A model generated the notes under the pieces. That model worked only from the letters and a program-made list of their open reading frames with translations, was not told where the DNA came from and made no database searches. DNA of 64,000 nucleotides from Stutzerimonas kunmingensis (GTDB lineage Bacteria > Pseudomonadota > Gammaproteobacteria > Pseudomonadales > Pseudomonadaceae): NCBI RefSeq assembly GCF_021432085.1, contig NZ_CP090366.1, forward strand, positions 2,914,001 through 2,978,000, given 5' to 3'. Shown here piece after piece: positions 19,516-27,598 of the stretch (the stretch's first letter is position 1; each line of letters opens with the position of its first letter). The translations under genes and the position numbers were made by a program.

Positions 19516-20730
19516 TCAGCGGTAATTCAGGCCCATCGCCTGGCGAACTTCGATCAGCGTCTCACGGGCCTCGTCACGGGCGTGCTCCGCACCTTCTGCG
19601 AGGATGCTGCGGACCAGGTCGGGATTCTGCTCGTAGTCCAGCGCGCGCTCCTGCAGGGGTGTCAGATCAGCCTTGATCGAGTCGATCAGCGGCCCCTTGC
19701 ACTCCAGGCAGCCGATGCCGGCGCTGCGGCAACCCTGCTCTGCCCACTGGCAGACGGCCTCTTCGGAGTGCACCAGATGCATCTGCCACACCGGGCAGCG
19801 CGTCGGCTCACCAGGGTCGCTGCGATGCACGCGGGCCGGGTCGGTGGGCATACGGCGAATCTTCTCCTCGATCTCGTTCGACGTATCGCGCAGGTAGATC
19901 GCATTGCTGTTGGACTTCGCCATCTTGCCGCCGTCGAGCCCGGAAATCTTCGGTTGCTCGCCGAGCAGCGCCTGCGGTTCCGGCAGCAGCAGCTTGCCGC
20001 AGCCTTCCAGGTAGCCGTAAAGCCGCTCCTGATCGCCGATGGTGATGGTCTGCTGTTCCTTGATAACCGCACGGGCGGTGTTCAACGCCTCGACGTCACC
20101 CTGCTCCTGATAGCTCTTGCGCAGGCTGACGTACAGCTTGGAGGTCTTCTTGCCGAGCTTGCGGATCGCCGCTTCGGCCTTGTCCTCGAAATCCGCTTCG
20201 CGTCCATAGAGATGGTTGAAACGTCGCGCCACGTCGCGGGCGAATTCGATATGCGGCAGCTGGTCGGCGCCGACCGGCACCAGCCCGGCGCGATAGATCA
20301 GGATGTCCGCCGCCTGCAGCAGGGGATATCCGAGGAAGCCATAGGTATCCAGGTCCTTGTGCTGCAGATTCTGCTGCAGCTCCTTGTAGGATGGCACCCG
20401 CTCCAGCCAGCCAAGTGGGCAGATCATCGACAGCAGCAGGTGCAGCTCGGCGTGCTCCGGCACCTGTGACTGGATGAACAGCGTCGCTGAACTGGGACTG
20501 ACGCCGGCAGCCAGCCAGTCCACCGCCATATCCATGATGTTCTGCGAGATTTCGCCGGAGCTTTCGTAGTCGGTGGTCAGCGCGTGCCAGTCGACGATGC
20601 AGAAGAAACACTCGTACTCGTGCTGCAGCCTGACCCAGTTCTTCAATACGCCGTTGTAGTGACCGAGATGAAGCCGGCCGCTGGGACGCATGCCGGAAAC
20701 CACGCGCCGCTGTGAATCCATGGAGCTCAA
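19516..20730 (-). CDS. trpS: Tryptophanyl-tRNA synthetase with candidate [4Fe-4S] motif
   Basis: 404-residue class I synthetase that charges tRNA-Trp. The HIGH-type motif is HLGH (21-24) and the KMSKS-type motif KMAKS (269-273). It is about 70 residues longer than the E. coli enzyme, with an insertion at about 184-250. Cys312, Cys334, Cys341 and Cys344 are spaced C-x21-C-x6-C-x2-C, one residue off the C-x22-C-x6-C-x2-C that binds a [4Fe-4S] cluster in Thermotoga maritima TrpRS, and lie the expected distance after KMAKS. A further Cys is at 327. It is upstream of scpA on the same strand. Confidence 0.93.
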   Translation of the reverse strand: MSSMDSQRRVVSGMRPSGRLHLGHYNGVLKNWVRLQHEYECFFCIVDWHALTTDYESSGEISQNIMDMAVDWLAAGVSPSSATLFIQSQVPEHAELHLLLSMICPLGWLERVPSYKELQQNLQHKDLDTYGFLGYPLLQAADILIYRAGLVPVGADQLPHIEFARDVARRFNHLYGREADFEDKAEAAIRKLGKKTSKLYVSLRKSYQEQGDVEALNTARAVIKEQQTITIGDQERLYGYLEGCGKLLLPEPQALLGEQPKISGLDGGKMAKSNSNAIYLRDTSNEIEEKIRRMPTDPARVHRSDPGEPTRCPVWQMHLVHSEEAVCQWAEQGCRSAGIGCLECKGPLIDSIKADLTPLQERALDYEQNPDLVRSILAEGAEHARDEARETLIEVRQAMGLNYR

Positions 20731-20750
20731 AAGGGTGTCCTTGATTAATT

Positions 20751-20870
20751 GGCCTGTTTGGTAAGTTCAGTTGGTCAATTTCGGCGCCCATGGCCCAGAT
20801 ACCGCGTCGCCGCGCCTTGTCTCGGAGCCATGTTCATCCGAACTTGCCTCAACCCTCTCACCGACAGGCC
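20751..20870 (+). repeat. Dispersed MITE-like repeat, copy A (internally deleted)
   Basis: This copy shares both ends and outer sequence with copies B (33215-33368) and C (26877-27032) but lacks about 36 central bases containing a small hairpin. It begins GGCCTGTTTGG and ends CCGACAGGCC, inverted repeats of each other. It separates trpS from yciO. It contains no credible gene: the short reading frames it yields are the same in-frame text wherever the repeat occurs. Confidence 0.85.
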
Positions 20871-20902
20871 AGATGGTGTACAGGCACGCTCGCCATCCAG
20901 GC

Positions 20903-21526
20903 TCAAGCCATGAAGGGCTCGGGATCGCCGCAGCCGACCCTTATCACTTCAGGCCGATCATCGACCAGGCTGACCACCGTCGATGCTTCGAGGCCACCGT
21001 AACCGCCATCGATGATCAGGTCTACCTGATGCTCCAGCGCGTCACGCATCTCGTAGGGGTCGCTCATCGGCAGGTCTTCACCGGGAAGGATCAGGCTGAC
21101 GCTCATCAGCGGCTCACCAAGTTCTTCCAGCAGCGCCTGGGCGATCGGCTGTGCCGGCACACGCAGGCCGATGGTGCGGCGCTTGGGGTGCAGCAACATG
21201 CGCGGCACCTCGCGGGTAGCCGACAGGATGATCGTGTAGGGACCGGGCAGATGAGCCTTGAGCAGGCGAAAGGCCGCGGTATCGACCTTGGCGAAAAGGC
21301 CAAGCTGCGACAGATCGCGACAGGCCAGCGTAAAGTTGTGCTTGTCATCGAGCTGGCGCAGCCGGCGAATGCGTTCGATGCCGGCCTTGTTACCCATCGA
21401 GCAGCCGACGGCATAACTGGAGTCGGTCGGGTAGACCACTACCCCGCCCTTGCGGATGATTTCCACGGCCTGTTTGATCAGGCGCGGTTGCGGGTTGTCC
21501 GGATGGATCTGAAAGAACTGGCTCAT
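20903..21526 (-). CDS. yciO: YciO/Sua5-family threonylcarbamoyl-AMP synthase-like protein
   Basis: 207 residues with the YrdC-type fold. KGGVVVYPTDSSYAVGC (about residues 26-42) is the nucleotide-binding signature and LHPKRRTIGLRVP carries basic residues of the anionic cleft. YciO is a paralogue of TsaC/Sua5 with weak t6A-related activity; it is usually dispensable. The ATG at 21526 gives MSQFFQIHPDNPQPRL, the usual YciO start. It directly follows the PHP-domain gene (13 bases), as in many gammaproteobacteria. Confidence 0.85.
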   Translation of the reverse strand: MSQFFQIHPDNPQPRLIKQAVEIIRKGGVVVYPTDSSYAVGCSMGNKAGIERIRRLRQLDDKHNFTLACRDLSQLGLFAKVDTAAFRLLKAHLPGPYTIILSATREVPRMLLHPKRRTIGLRVPAQPIAQALLEELGEPLMSVSLILPGEDLPMSDPYEMRDALEHQVDLIIDGGYGGLEASTVVSLVDDRPEVIRVGCGDPEPFMA

Positions 21527-21539
21527 GGAAACTCCCTGT

Positions 21540-22406
21540 TCAGCTGGCAGCAGGTATGCGGCGCTCATGATCGAAATGTCTCCAAAGCGGCGACAGGTCC
21601 TCCGGCAGGCTGCGGTACAGCCCCAGTTCCGACCAGTCGCCGGGCGCATGGAAATCACTGCCCACTGTGGCCATCAGGCCCAACTCACGTACCAGGATCG
21701 ACAGACCGCCGACCTGTTCCAGCGGCTGCATGCCGTTGACCACCTCCAGCGCGTGACCGCCGGCCTGGGCGAAATCGATCACCAGCCGGCGCCGCTTGCT
21801 GCGGGTGAAATCGTACTGCCACGGGTGCGCCAGGCTGATCCACGCACCTGCGTCACGCAAGGTCTGGACTGTCTGCTCCAGGCTCGGCCAATGCTGCTTG
21901 ACGTCGCCGAGCTTGCCCGAACCCAGCCATTTGCGAAACGCTTCGGCACGGTCGCGGACATGACCGGCACGCACGAGAAAATCGGCGAAATGCGGCCGCG
22001 CCGGTGCGTTGCCACTGTCGCCGAGTTCCTGCTGAAGCGCCCGCGCGCCTTCCAGCGCACCCGGCATCCCCTTCGCTTCCAGGCGCTGGCCGATCAGTTC
22101 GGCGCGGCGCCAACGGCCTTCGTGCAGTTGTGCGATCGCCTGCTGCAGCGCAGGCGCATCAGCGTCGAAGGCGTAGCCCAATACATGAATGGTAGCCCCG
22201 TTCCACAGGCAAGAAAGCTCGATGCCATTGACCAGCTGCATACCGAGCGCCTGCGCAGTTGCCCGCGCCTCGGCAAGGCCGTCGACCGTGTCGTGGTCGG
22301 TGAGCGCCAGCATCTCGATACCACGCGCATGGGCTCGCTCCACCAGTTTGGCAGGCGCCAGCGCGCCGTCCGAGGCGGTGCTGTGGCAATGCAGATCGAC
22401 AATCAT
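21540..22406 (-). CDS. rnm: PHP-domain 5'-3' exoribonuclease (RNase AM / YciV type)
   Basis: 288 residues. The PHP metal-site motifs are visible: DLHCHSTASDG (residues 4-14), LTDHDT (about 35-40), ISLAHPW (about 190) and VGSDFHAPG near the C-terminus. The E. coli relative YciV trims 5' ends of 23S rRNA and other RNAs and also removes nucleotides from 3',5'-bisphosphates. It is first of a two-gene set with yciO. A 415-base spacer separates it from the divergent yciI. Confidence 0.85.
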   Translation of the reverse strand: MIVDLHCHSTASDGALAPAKLVERAHARGIEMLALTDHDTVDGLAEARATAQALGMQLVNGIELSCLWNGATIHVLGYAFDADAPALQQAIAQLHEGRWRRAELIGQRLEAKGMPGALEGARALQQELGDSGNAPARPHFADFLVRAGHVRDRAEAFRKWLGSGKLGDVKQHWPSLEQTVQTLRDAGAWISLAHPWQYDFTRSKRRRLVIDFAQAGGHALEVVNGMQPLEQVGGLSILVRELGLMATVGSDFHAPGDWSELGLYRSLPEDLSPLWRHFDHERRIPAAS

Positions 22407-22821
22407 CTGGTAACGCGCTCCAGTGAGATGCAGACACCTCGATAAGAATCCGTAAGCCTGCGGCGGTAAGGCTTCACCGGCCCGAAGACGGGGTGCTCCG
22501 GCGCAAACGGCCGACTAGTCTAACGCCGCACCGGCGCTTTGGCTCGTGTCGTCACCGTCATTACGGCCAGCCAGCGCTGCAGGCGCCGCAAACTGCTCTT
22601 GCTTCGACCGCCGATACGATCCTGCGTGCCATCAACCGCTGCAGCGGGGGAAAGCGCAGCGCTTCCGTCGCAAGCGCCGTTTGCTATGATGCCGCGCTGC
22701 ACGGCGCGGTCCGTTGTGTGTAGCGCTTGGACCCGCGCGACAAAGAAGCCGCGCCGGCACTGTCACCATGCCGGGCTTTCTGTACTTTTTATATACGCCC
22801 CTACGCGAACGAGGATCGACC
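22407..22821. other. Long divergent intergenic region between the PHP gene and yciI
   Basis: No credible gene is seen in these 415 bases. A good extended -10 (TG-C-TATGAT, hexamer at 22685-22690) points right towards yciI, with only a weak -35, which would give a leader of about 125 bases. Several short GC-rich inverted repeats occur but none stands out. Reading frames across it are short and lack a ribosome binding site. Confidence 0.5.
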
Positions 22822-23121
22822 ATGCTCTACGCCGTTATCGCCACCGACGCACCGAATTCCCTGCAGGACCGCCTCGCCACTCGCCCGGCCCACCTGGCAC
22901 GCCTGGAGCAGCTGAAGAACGAAGGTCGCCTGGTTCTCGCCGGCCCGCACCCAGCCATCGACAGCAACGACCCGGGCGAAGCCGGGTTCAGCGGCAGTCT
23001 GGTAGTCGCCGAGTTCGGTTCGCTGGAAGCCGCGCAGCAGTGGGCCGACGCCGATCCGTACAAGGCCGCCGGCGTATACGTGAACGTGGTGGTCAAGCCC
23101 TTCAAGAAAGTACTGCCCTGA
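22822..23121 (+). CDS. yciI: YciI-like protein
   Basis: 99 residues, the normal YciI length, a ferredoxin-like dimeric alpha/beta fold. The conserved His-Asp pair is in [11 protein letters not shown] (about residues 41-51). The start [13 protein letters not shown] with GAGG upstream fits the family. Biochemical role is unknown. In other gammaproteobacteria it follows a septation protein (YciB) gene; none is present just upstream here. Confidence 0.85.
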   Translation: MLYAVIATDAPNSLQDRLATRPAHLARLEQLKNEGRLVLAGPHPAIDSNDPGEAGFSGSLVVAEFGSLEAAQQWADADPYKAAGVYVNVVVKPFKKVLP

Positions 23122-23187
23122 GCCGACACAGCAGGGAATAGCCCGGCCGCTGGCAGCCCACGGCCTCGTACGGAAATAGGAGTTCCG

Positions 23188-23565
23188 ATGCGTCAACGAT
23201 CGCTTGCCCTGCTGTTTGCCCTGACCCTGCTCACCCCGGCGCTGTATGCCGAGGAAGCAATAACGGAACCTGCTGTTCCGGTGACCGAGCCCGGCGACCC
23301 CGCCGAATACGACGAGCTTGACGCCGTTGCCGAGCCAGAGCCTGCCGGCCCGAGCGCTGACACCACCGAAGCTCTGTTGCTGCGTCTGCGCGAGGAAAAT
23401 CGCCGCTTGCGCCTGCAGTTGCAGACCGAGCAGGCAAAAGTGCTGCCCGCGATGTTGAACGAACAGCAACAGTGGTTCGCCGTCGGTGGTGCTGTCGGGG
23501 TCGTCAGTTTCACCCTGGGCCTGCTGGTCACGCGCGGTCGCCGTCGACGCCAGTGGCTCAACTGA
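23188..23565 (+). CDS. Membrane-anchored hypothetical protein with coiled coil
   Basis: 125 residues: signal peptide (about 1-21, ending LYA), an acidic Pro/Glu-rich linker (about 22-60), a coiled-coil segment LLRLREENRRLRLQLQTEQA (about 65-85), and a transmembrane helix (about 97-114) followed by the basic tail RGRRRRQW. This is the C-terminal half of the layout of bacterial SH3-domain YgiM-like proteins, without the SH3 part. It sits 14 bases before cpxR, so it may be co-transcribed with it. Function unknown. Confidence 0.65.
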   Translation: MRQRSLALLFALTLLTPALYAEEAITEPAVPVTEPGDPAEYDELDAVAEPEPAGPSADTTEALLLRLREENRRLRLQLQTEQAKVLPAMLNEQQQWFAVGGAVGVVSFTLGLLVTRGRRRRQWLN

Positions 23566-23579
23566 GTACCTGAGCCGAC

Positions 23580-24257
23580 ATGAGTGAATTGCTGCTTATC
23601 GACGATGACGAAGAACTCTGCGAGCTGCTGATCAGCTGGCTCGCACAGGAAGGTTTCGTCGCCCATGCCTGCCACGATGGCAACAGTGCACGCCAGGCGC
23701 TGGCGCAGCACCAGCCAGCCGCGGTGGTCCTGGACGTGATGCTGCCCGACGGCAGTGGCCTGGAGCTGCTCAAGCAACTGCGCAGTGAACATCCCGATCT
23801 GCCGGTGCTGATGCTGTCGGGTCGCGGTGAGCCACTGGATCGGATTCTCGGCCTCGAACTTGGCGCAGACGATTACCTGGCCAAGCCCTGCGACCCGCGC
23901 GAGCTCACCGCACGCCTGCGTGCCGTGTTGCGCCGCAGCCAGCCGACCGCGACGCCCAGCCAGGTCGAGTTCGGCGATCTCTGCTACAGCCCGGCACGCG
24001 GCGTGGCCAGCGTCGGCGGTCATGACGTCAGCCTGACGCTCTCCGAAGGCCGCATCCTCGAAACGCTGCTCGCGCAACCAGGCGAGCCGATCGACAAGCA
24101 GACCCTTGCCCAGCATGCCCTGGGACGCAAGCTCACCCTCTACGACCGCAGCCTCGACATGCACGTCAGCAACCTGCGGCGCAAGCTTGGTCCGCACGCC
24201 GACGGCAGCCCGCGGATCGTCGCTCTGCGCAGCCGCGGCTATCTGTACGCGGTCTGA
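23580..24257 (+). CDS. cpxR: Response regulator, CpxR-like
   Basis: 225-residue OmpR-family regulator. Receiver domain about 3-115 with acidic pocket DDDEE (8-12) and phospho-acceptor Asp52 in VVLDVMLPDGSG; winged-helix domain about 130-225 with LTLYDRSLDMHVSNLRRKLG. Its neighbours are a Spy/CpxP-like protein and a sensor kinase, the composition of the Cpx envelope-stress module. A CpxR-type box (TTTAC-N6-TTTAC) follows the gene. CpxR is favoured over other OmpR-type regulators on this context. Confidence 0.8.
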   Translation: MSELLLIDDDEELCELLISWLAQEGFVAHACHDGNSARQALAQHQPAAVVLDVMLPDGSGLELLKQLRSEHPDLPVLMLSGRGEPLDRILGLELGADDYLAKPCDPRELTARLRAVLRRSQPTATPSQVEFGDLCYSPARGVASVGGHDVSLTLSEGRILETLLAQPGEPIDKQTLAQHALGRKLTLYDRSLDMHVSNLRRKLGPHADGSPRIVALRSRGYLYAV

Positions 24258-24262
24258 TCGTC

Positions 24263-24278
24263 TTTACCGAGGCTTTAC
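24263..24278. promoter_or_regulatory. CpxR-type box upstream of the Spy/CpxP-like gene
   Basis: TTTAC-N6-TTTAC, which on the other strand is GTAAA-N6-GTAAA, the tandem pentamer recognised by CpxR. It lies 6 bases after cpxR and about 119 bases before the spy-like start codon, upstream of a possible -10 (TAGACT, 24311-24316). The spacing suits an activator. Confidence 0.6.
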
Positions 24279-24396
24279 CCTGAGCTGACCGCCCTTGACC
24301 TTGCCCTGCGTAGACTGAACTCATCCGGTCACAGACCTGCCGCCAATGAGCAACGCGTCGGTATGGCCGGTTTCCCTACACAGGAGAGTTTTCACC

Positions 24397-24810
24397 ATGC
24401 GCAAATCACTCGTAGCCGTACTGTTCGCCGCTGCCGTTCCGACCCTCGCTTTCGCCATGCCTGGCGGCATGCACGACGGTCATCACGGCGGCAAGAACGC
24501 CCCGCACATGTTTCAGGACCTGGACCTGACAAAGGAACAGCAACGCGAAATGCGCAAGCTGATGGGCGAGCAGATGCGGCAGCGCCAGCAGATCACCCAG
24601 CGCTACCTCGACAAGCTGCCCGAAGCCGAGCGCAAGGCCATGCAGAACGATCTCGACGCCAGCCGCGAGAAGACCCACCAGAGCATGCGCGCGCTGCTCA
24701 AGCCCGAGCAGCACAAGGCCTTCGACGAAGGCATGAAGAAGATGGAAGAAAAGCGCGCCGAACGTGCCGAGTTCCTCAAATGGAAAGCGGACCGCGATCA
24801 GAAGAACTGA
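24397..24810 (+). CDS. Periplasmic Spy/CpxP-family protein (LTXXQ motif)
   Basis: 137 residues with a signal peptide (about 1-20, ending LAFA), then a His-rich stretch MHDGHHGGKN (about 25-34) and the family motif LTKEQ (44-48). The rest is a basic, helical, Glu/Lys/Met-rich segment like Spy and CpxP, ATP-independent periplasmic chaperones. The His-rich stretch could bind metal. CAGGAG precedes the ATG. A CpxR box lies upstream, and it sits between the regulator and the kinase, suggesting feedback on the kinase as CpxP does. Confidence 0.8.
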   Translation: MRKSLVAVLFAAAVPTLAFAMPGGMHDGHHGGKNAPHMFQDLDLTKEQQREMRKLMGEQMRQRQQITQRYLDKLPEAERKAMQNDLDASREKTHQSMRALLKPEQHKAFDEGMKKMEEKRAERAEFLKWKADRDQKN

Positions 24811-24900
24811 TCTGCGCCCTTCCTGAAACCTGCCCGGCAGGCTCCGCCAAGCGTTCAGAACGCCGGAGGGAGCTGCCGGGCTTTGCCGTGGAGAGACCCA

Positions 24901-26259
24901 GTGCGATCACTGTTCTGGCGCATACTCGCAACCTTCTGGCTGGCCATTGCACTGGTTGCCGGCCTGGCCATGCTGCTCGGCCATGCGTTGAATCAGGACG
25001 CCTGGATTCTCGGCCGCCACCCGGCGCTGCAAGGTCTCGCCGAAACCTGGACCGAGGTCTACGAGCGCCAGGGCCCGCTGGCTGCACAGCGCCTGCTGGA
25101 ACAGCACCGGCATCGTGCACGGGTCGATGTACAGGTGCTGGCGGAAAACGGCCAGCCAATCATCCGCGGCACCTTCCCTGCCCGCGCCGCCGCCTTCGAG
25201 GCGCGCCATCAGGATCGCGAGCGCCCACTGCCCTGGCGACGCCTCACCGCCGATTACACCAGCCCGACCAGCGGTGAAACCTACCTGTTCATCTACCGCA
25301 TTCCCTATCCCGAACTGCAGGCCTGGCATCGCGGCAGCCTGGCCTGGCCGCTCAGCGCGCTGGGCATCGCACTGGTGGTGCTCACCGGCTTCAGCCTGCT
25401 ACTGACGCTGTCCATCACCCGCCCATTGGATCGCCTGCGCCGTGCCGTGCACGATCTGGGACAGGCCAGCTATCAGCAGCAGTCCCTTGCCCGCCTGGCA
25501 ACACGGCGCGACGAACTCGGCGTGCTGGCGAGCGATTTCAACCGCATGGGCGCACGGCTGCAGGCGCTGATCGGCAGTCAGCGCCAGTTATTGCGCGACG
25601 TATCCCATGAACTGCGCTCACCGCTGGCGCGCCTGCGCATTGCCCAGGCACTGGCCGAGCGCGCCAGTCCGAGCGAACGCGAAGTGATCTGGCCGCGACT
25701 GGCGAAGGAATGCGATCGACTGGAAGCGTTGATCAGCGAGATTCTCGAACTCTCGCGCCTGGATGCGGAACCCGGCGCGACAACGGCCGTCGACCTGCCA
25801 GCGATGTTCGAACAACTGGAGGACAACGCCCGGATCGTCGCGCCCGCTCAGCGTATCGACAGCCGGGTCGAGCCAGGCCTGGCATTCACTGGCTGGACGG
25901 AAATGCTCGAACGCGCGCTGGACAATCTGTTGCGCAACGCCCTGCGCTTCAACCCCGAGGGCGTGCCCGTGGAGCTGCGCGCGCAGCGCGACGGTGACGA
26001 GCTGGTACTGAGTGTGCGCGACCACGGGCCAGGAGTCGCCGACGAACACCTGCCGCAACTGAGCCAACCCTTCTTCCGAGCGCCAGGACAAACGGCGGCC
26101 GGACATGGCCTCGGATTGGCCATCGCCCGCCGTGCGGCCGAGCGCCACGGTGGGCAGCTGCAGCTGGCCAACCACCCCGATGGCGGCTTCATCGCGAGCC
26201 TGCGTCTGCCGTTGGCAAACGCAGCAAGCACGGTGTCAGAAATCCAGGCCCATTACTGA
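24901..26259 (+). CDS. cpxA: Sensor histidine kinase, CpxA-like
   Basis: 452 residues: transmembrane helices about 7-27 and 152-172 with a periplasmic domain of about 125 residues between, a HAMP segment (about 173-225), phosphoacceptor His236 in RDVSHELRSPLARL, N box DNLLRNALRF and G box GHGLGLAIA. The GTG at 24901 is chosen since GGAG lies upstream at a good distance; a TTG six codons earlier is less likely. It partners CpxR encoded upstream. Its 3' end overlaps the convergent nitroreductase by 7 bases. Confidence 0.82.
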   Translation: MRSLFWRILATFWLAIALVAGLAMLLGHALNQDAWILGRHPALQGLAETWTEVYERQGPLAAQRLLEQHRHRARVDVQVLAENGQPIIRGTFPARAAAFEARHQDRERPLPWRRLTADYTSPTSGETYLFIYRIPYPELQAWHRGSLAWPLSALGIALVVLTGFSLLLTLSITRPLDRLRRAVHDLGQASYQQQSLARLATRRDELGVLASDFNRMGARLQALIGSQRQLLRDVSHELRSPLARLRIAQALAERASPSEREVIWPRLAKECDRLEALISEILELSRLDAEPGATTAVDLPAMFEQLEDNARIVAPAQRIDSRVEPGLAFTGWTEMLERALDNLLRNALRFNPEGVPVELRAQRDGDELVLSVRDHGPGVADEHLPQLSQPFFRAPGQTAAGHGLGLAIARRAAERHGGQLQLANHPDGGFIASLRLPLANAASTVSEIQAHY

Positions 26260-26816
26260 ACGTTCCAGGCGCTGACGAAAGCCTCGGGCTCGAGCACCGG
26301 AGCGCTACGGATGCGGCCCTCCGGCGTGCCCAGGTACAGGAAGCCCAGCAGACGTTCCTGCTCGGCCAAGCCCAGCCCCTTCATTACATGCGGGTCATAG
26401 GCGAACTCGCCGGTGCGCCACACCGCGCCAATCCCTTGAGCATGGGCGGCCAACAGCAGACCATGCGCCGCGCAGCCGGCAGCCAGCAACTGTTCGCCTT
26501 CCGGGACTTTCGGGTGCGCCTTCGGACTGACGATCACCACGATCAACATTGGCGCACGCAGCGGCATGTTGCGCGCCTTCTGCAGCGCTTCGTCCGAGGC
26601 ATCGGTCTGCCGGGCCTGCAGAGCGTCGGCAAACAGCTCACCGAGCTTGCCGCGCGCATCGCCCTCGACGGTCAGGAAGCGCCAGGGGTGCAACTGGCCG
26701 TGATCCGGCGCACGCAAGGCTGCACGAAAAAGCAGATCGAGTTGATCGGCATCGGGTGCCGGCTCGCATAGGCGAGTGACAGATACACGGTTGAGCAACA
26801 GGTCCAGAGCGTCCAT
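26253..26816 (-). CDS. Nitroreductase family protein (YdjA-like)
   Basis: 187 residues, the short YdjA-type FMN oxidoreductase. APDHGQLHPWRFLTVEG (about residues 36-52) is the FMN-contacting signature, GCAAHGLLLAAHAQGIGAVWRTG the second. Such enzymes reduce nitro compounds or quinones with NAD(P)H as dimers. The natural substrate is unknown. It converges on cpxA with a 7-base overlap and is followed upstream by repeat copy C. Confidence 0.85.
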   Translation of the reverse strand: MDALDLLLNRVSVTRLCEPAPDADQLDLLFRAALRAPDHGQLHPWRFLTVEGDARGKLGELFADALQARQTDASDEALQKARNMPLRAPMLIVVIVSPKAHPKVPEGEQLLAAGCAAHGLLLAAHAQGIGAVWRTGEFAYDPHVMKGLGLAEQERLLGFLYLGTPEGRIRSAPVLEPEAFVSAWNVQ

Positions 26817-26876
26817 CCATTACCTCCTGAAAGGGTCGGACATTCTAGAGGGTGTTGGCGACGTACCGCGAGTGAT

Positions 26877-27032
26877 GGCCTGTGCAGTGAGTTGGTCGAG
26901 GCAAGTTCGGACGAACATGGATCCGAGACAAGGCGCTGCGACGAGTCATAGCGGGCTTATGGCAACGAGCAGCAACACAGTATCGGGGCCATGGTCATCC
27001 GAAATTGACCAACCGAACTTACCAAACAGCCC
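26877..27032 (-). repeat. Dispersed MITE-like repeat, copy C (inverted)
   Basis: About 156 bases, the reverse complement of copies A and B at most positions. Its right terminus read outward (26877-26910) matches the left terminus of copy A (20751-20784) at 22 of 34 positions by eye, so the element has imperfect terminal inverted repeats. It ends 7 bases from the stop of the Cys-cluster gene. No open reading frame of note. Confidence 0.85.
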
Positions 27033-27038
27033 GCCAGG

Positions 27039-27410
27039 TCAAGCCACCCGATCCGGCGAGAGCTGCGGCTGCAGCGGCGGCACCAGCGGTGGCAGGCCGT
27101 GTGCCGCCCGCGCCGCGTCGCAATGCGCATTGTGCTCGCCGTTCTCCCAGGACGCCTCGAATTCGCGGCAGGTGCTCGAACGCTGCTCGTACATGCTGCA
27201 GCGCACGCCGCAACCGACATCGCCCAGCAGTCCGACGCAGCGCGCAGGTTTGCTCTCGGTCCCGAGCATGGCCACATGGAACGGCGAAACCTGAACCGTC
27301 AGCTGGTCCGGCACCGCACCGCCGGCAGAAACGCATTCACCAAAATAGAAGGACACACGAAAGTACGCGCAGCAGGCGCCGCACGTGAGGCAGGGATTGT
27401 CGATTGACAT
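27039..27410 (-). CDS. YkgJ-family cysteine cluster protein
   Basis: 123 residues with the family pattern of cysteines: CLTCGACC (7-14), C in FGEC, then CVGLLGDVGCGVRCSMYEQRSSTC. These are presumed to bind zinc or an Fe-S cluster. The C-terminus from about residue 95 is Pro-rich and not conserved in pattern. The start MSIDNPCLTCGACCAYF is typical. It is divergent from trkH. Function of the family is unknown. Confidence 0.85.
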   Translation of the reverse strand: MSIDNPCLTCGACCAYFRVSFYFGECVSAGGAVPDQLTVQVSPFHVAMLGTESKPARCVGLLGDVGCGVRCSMYEQRSSTCREFEASWENGEHNAHCDAARAAHGLPPLVPPLQPQLSPDRVA

Positions 27411-27598
27411 GGAAGGTGAACACCCAGAGACCGGAAATGGGCCGGCGCCCGGGCGGCTATTCTATTCATGGCGCTGCGCTTGGGAAGAGGCTCCACGGCT
27501 GCCGAGAAAACATTTTTCTACCAGCCGTCGGGCGGTTTACTGGCGGAGCGACGCGAGTAGAATGTCCGCCCTCTTTCACCGTGCCGAGCACCCTCTAC

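Noticed and set aside
20771-20870. Short frames starting MVNFGA on the plus strand and MGAEIDQLNLPN on the minus strand, also seen at 33235-33255
   Set aside because: They are translations of the dispersed repeat itself, continuing into unrelated downstream frames, without ribosome binding sites.
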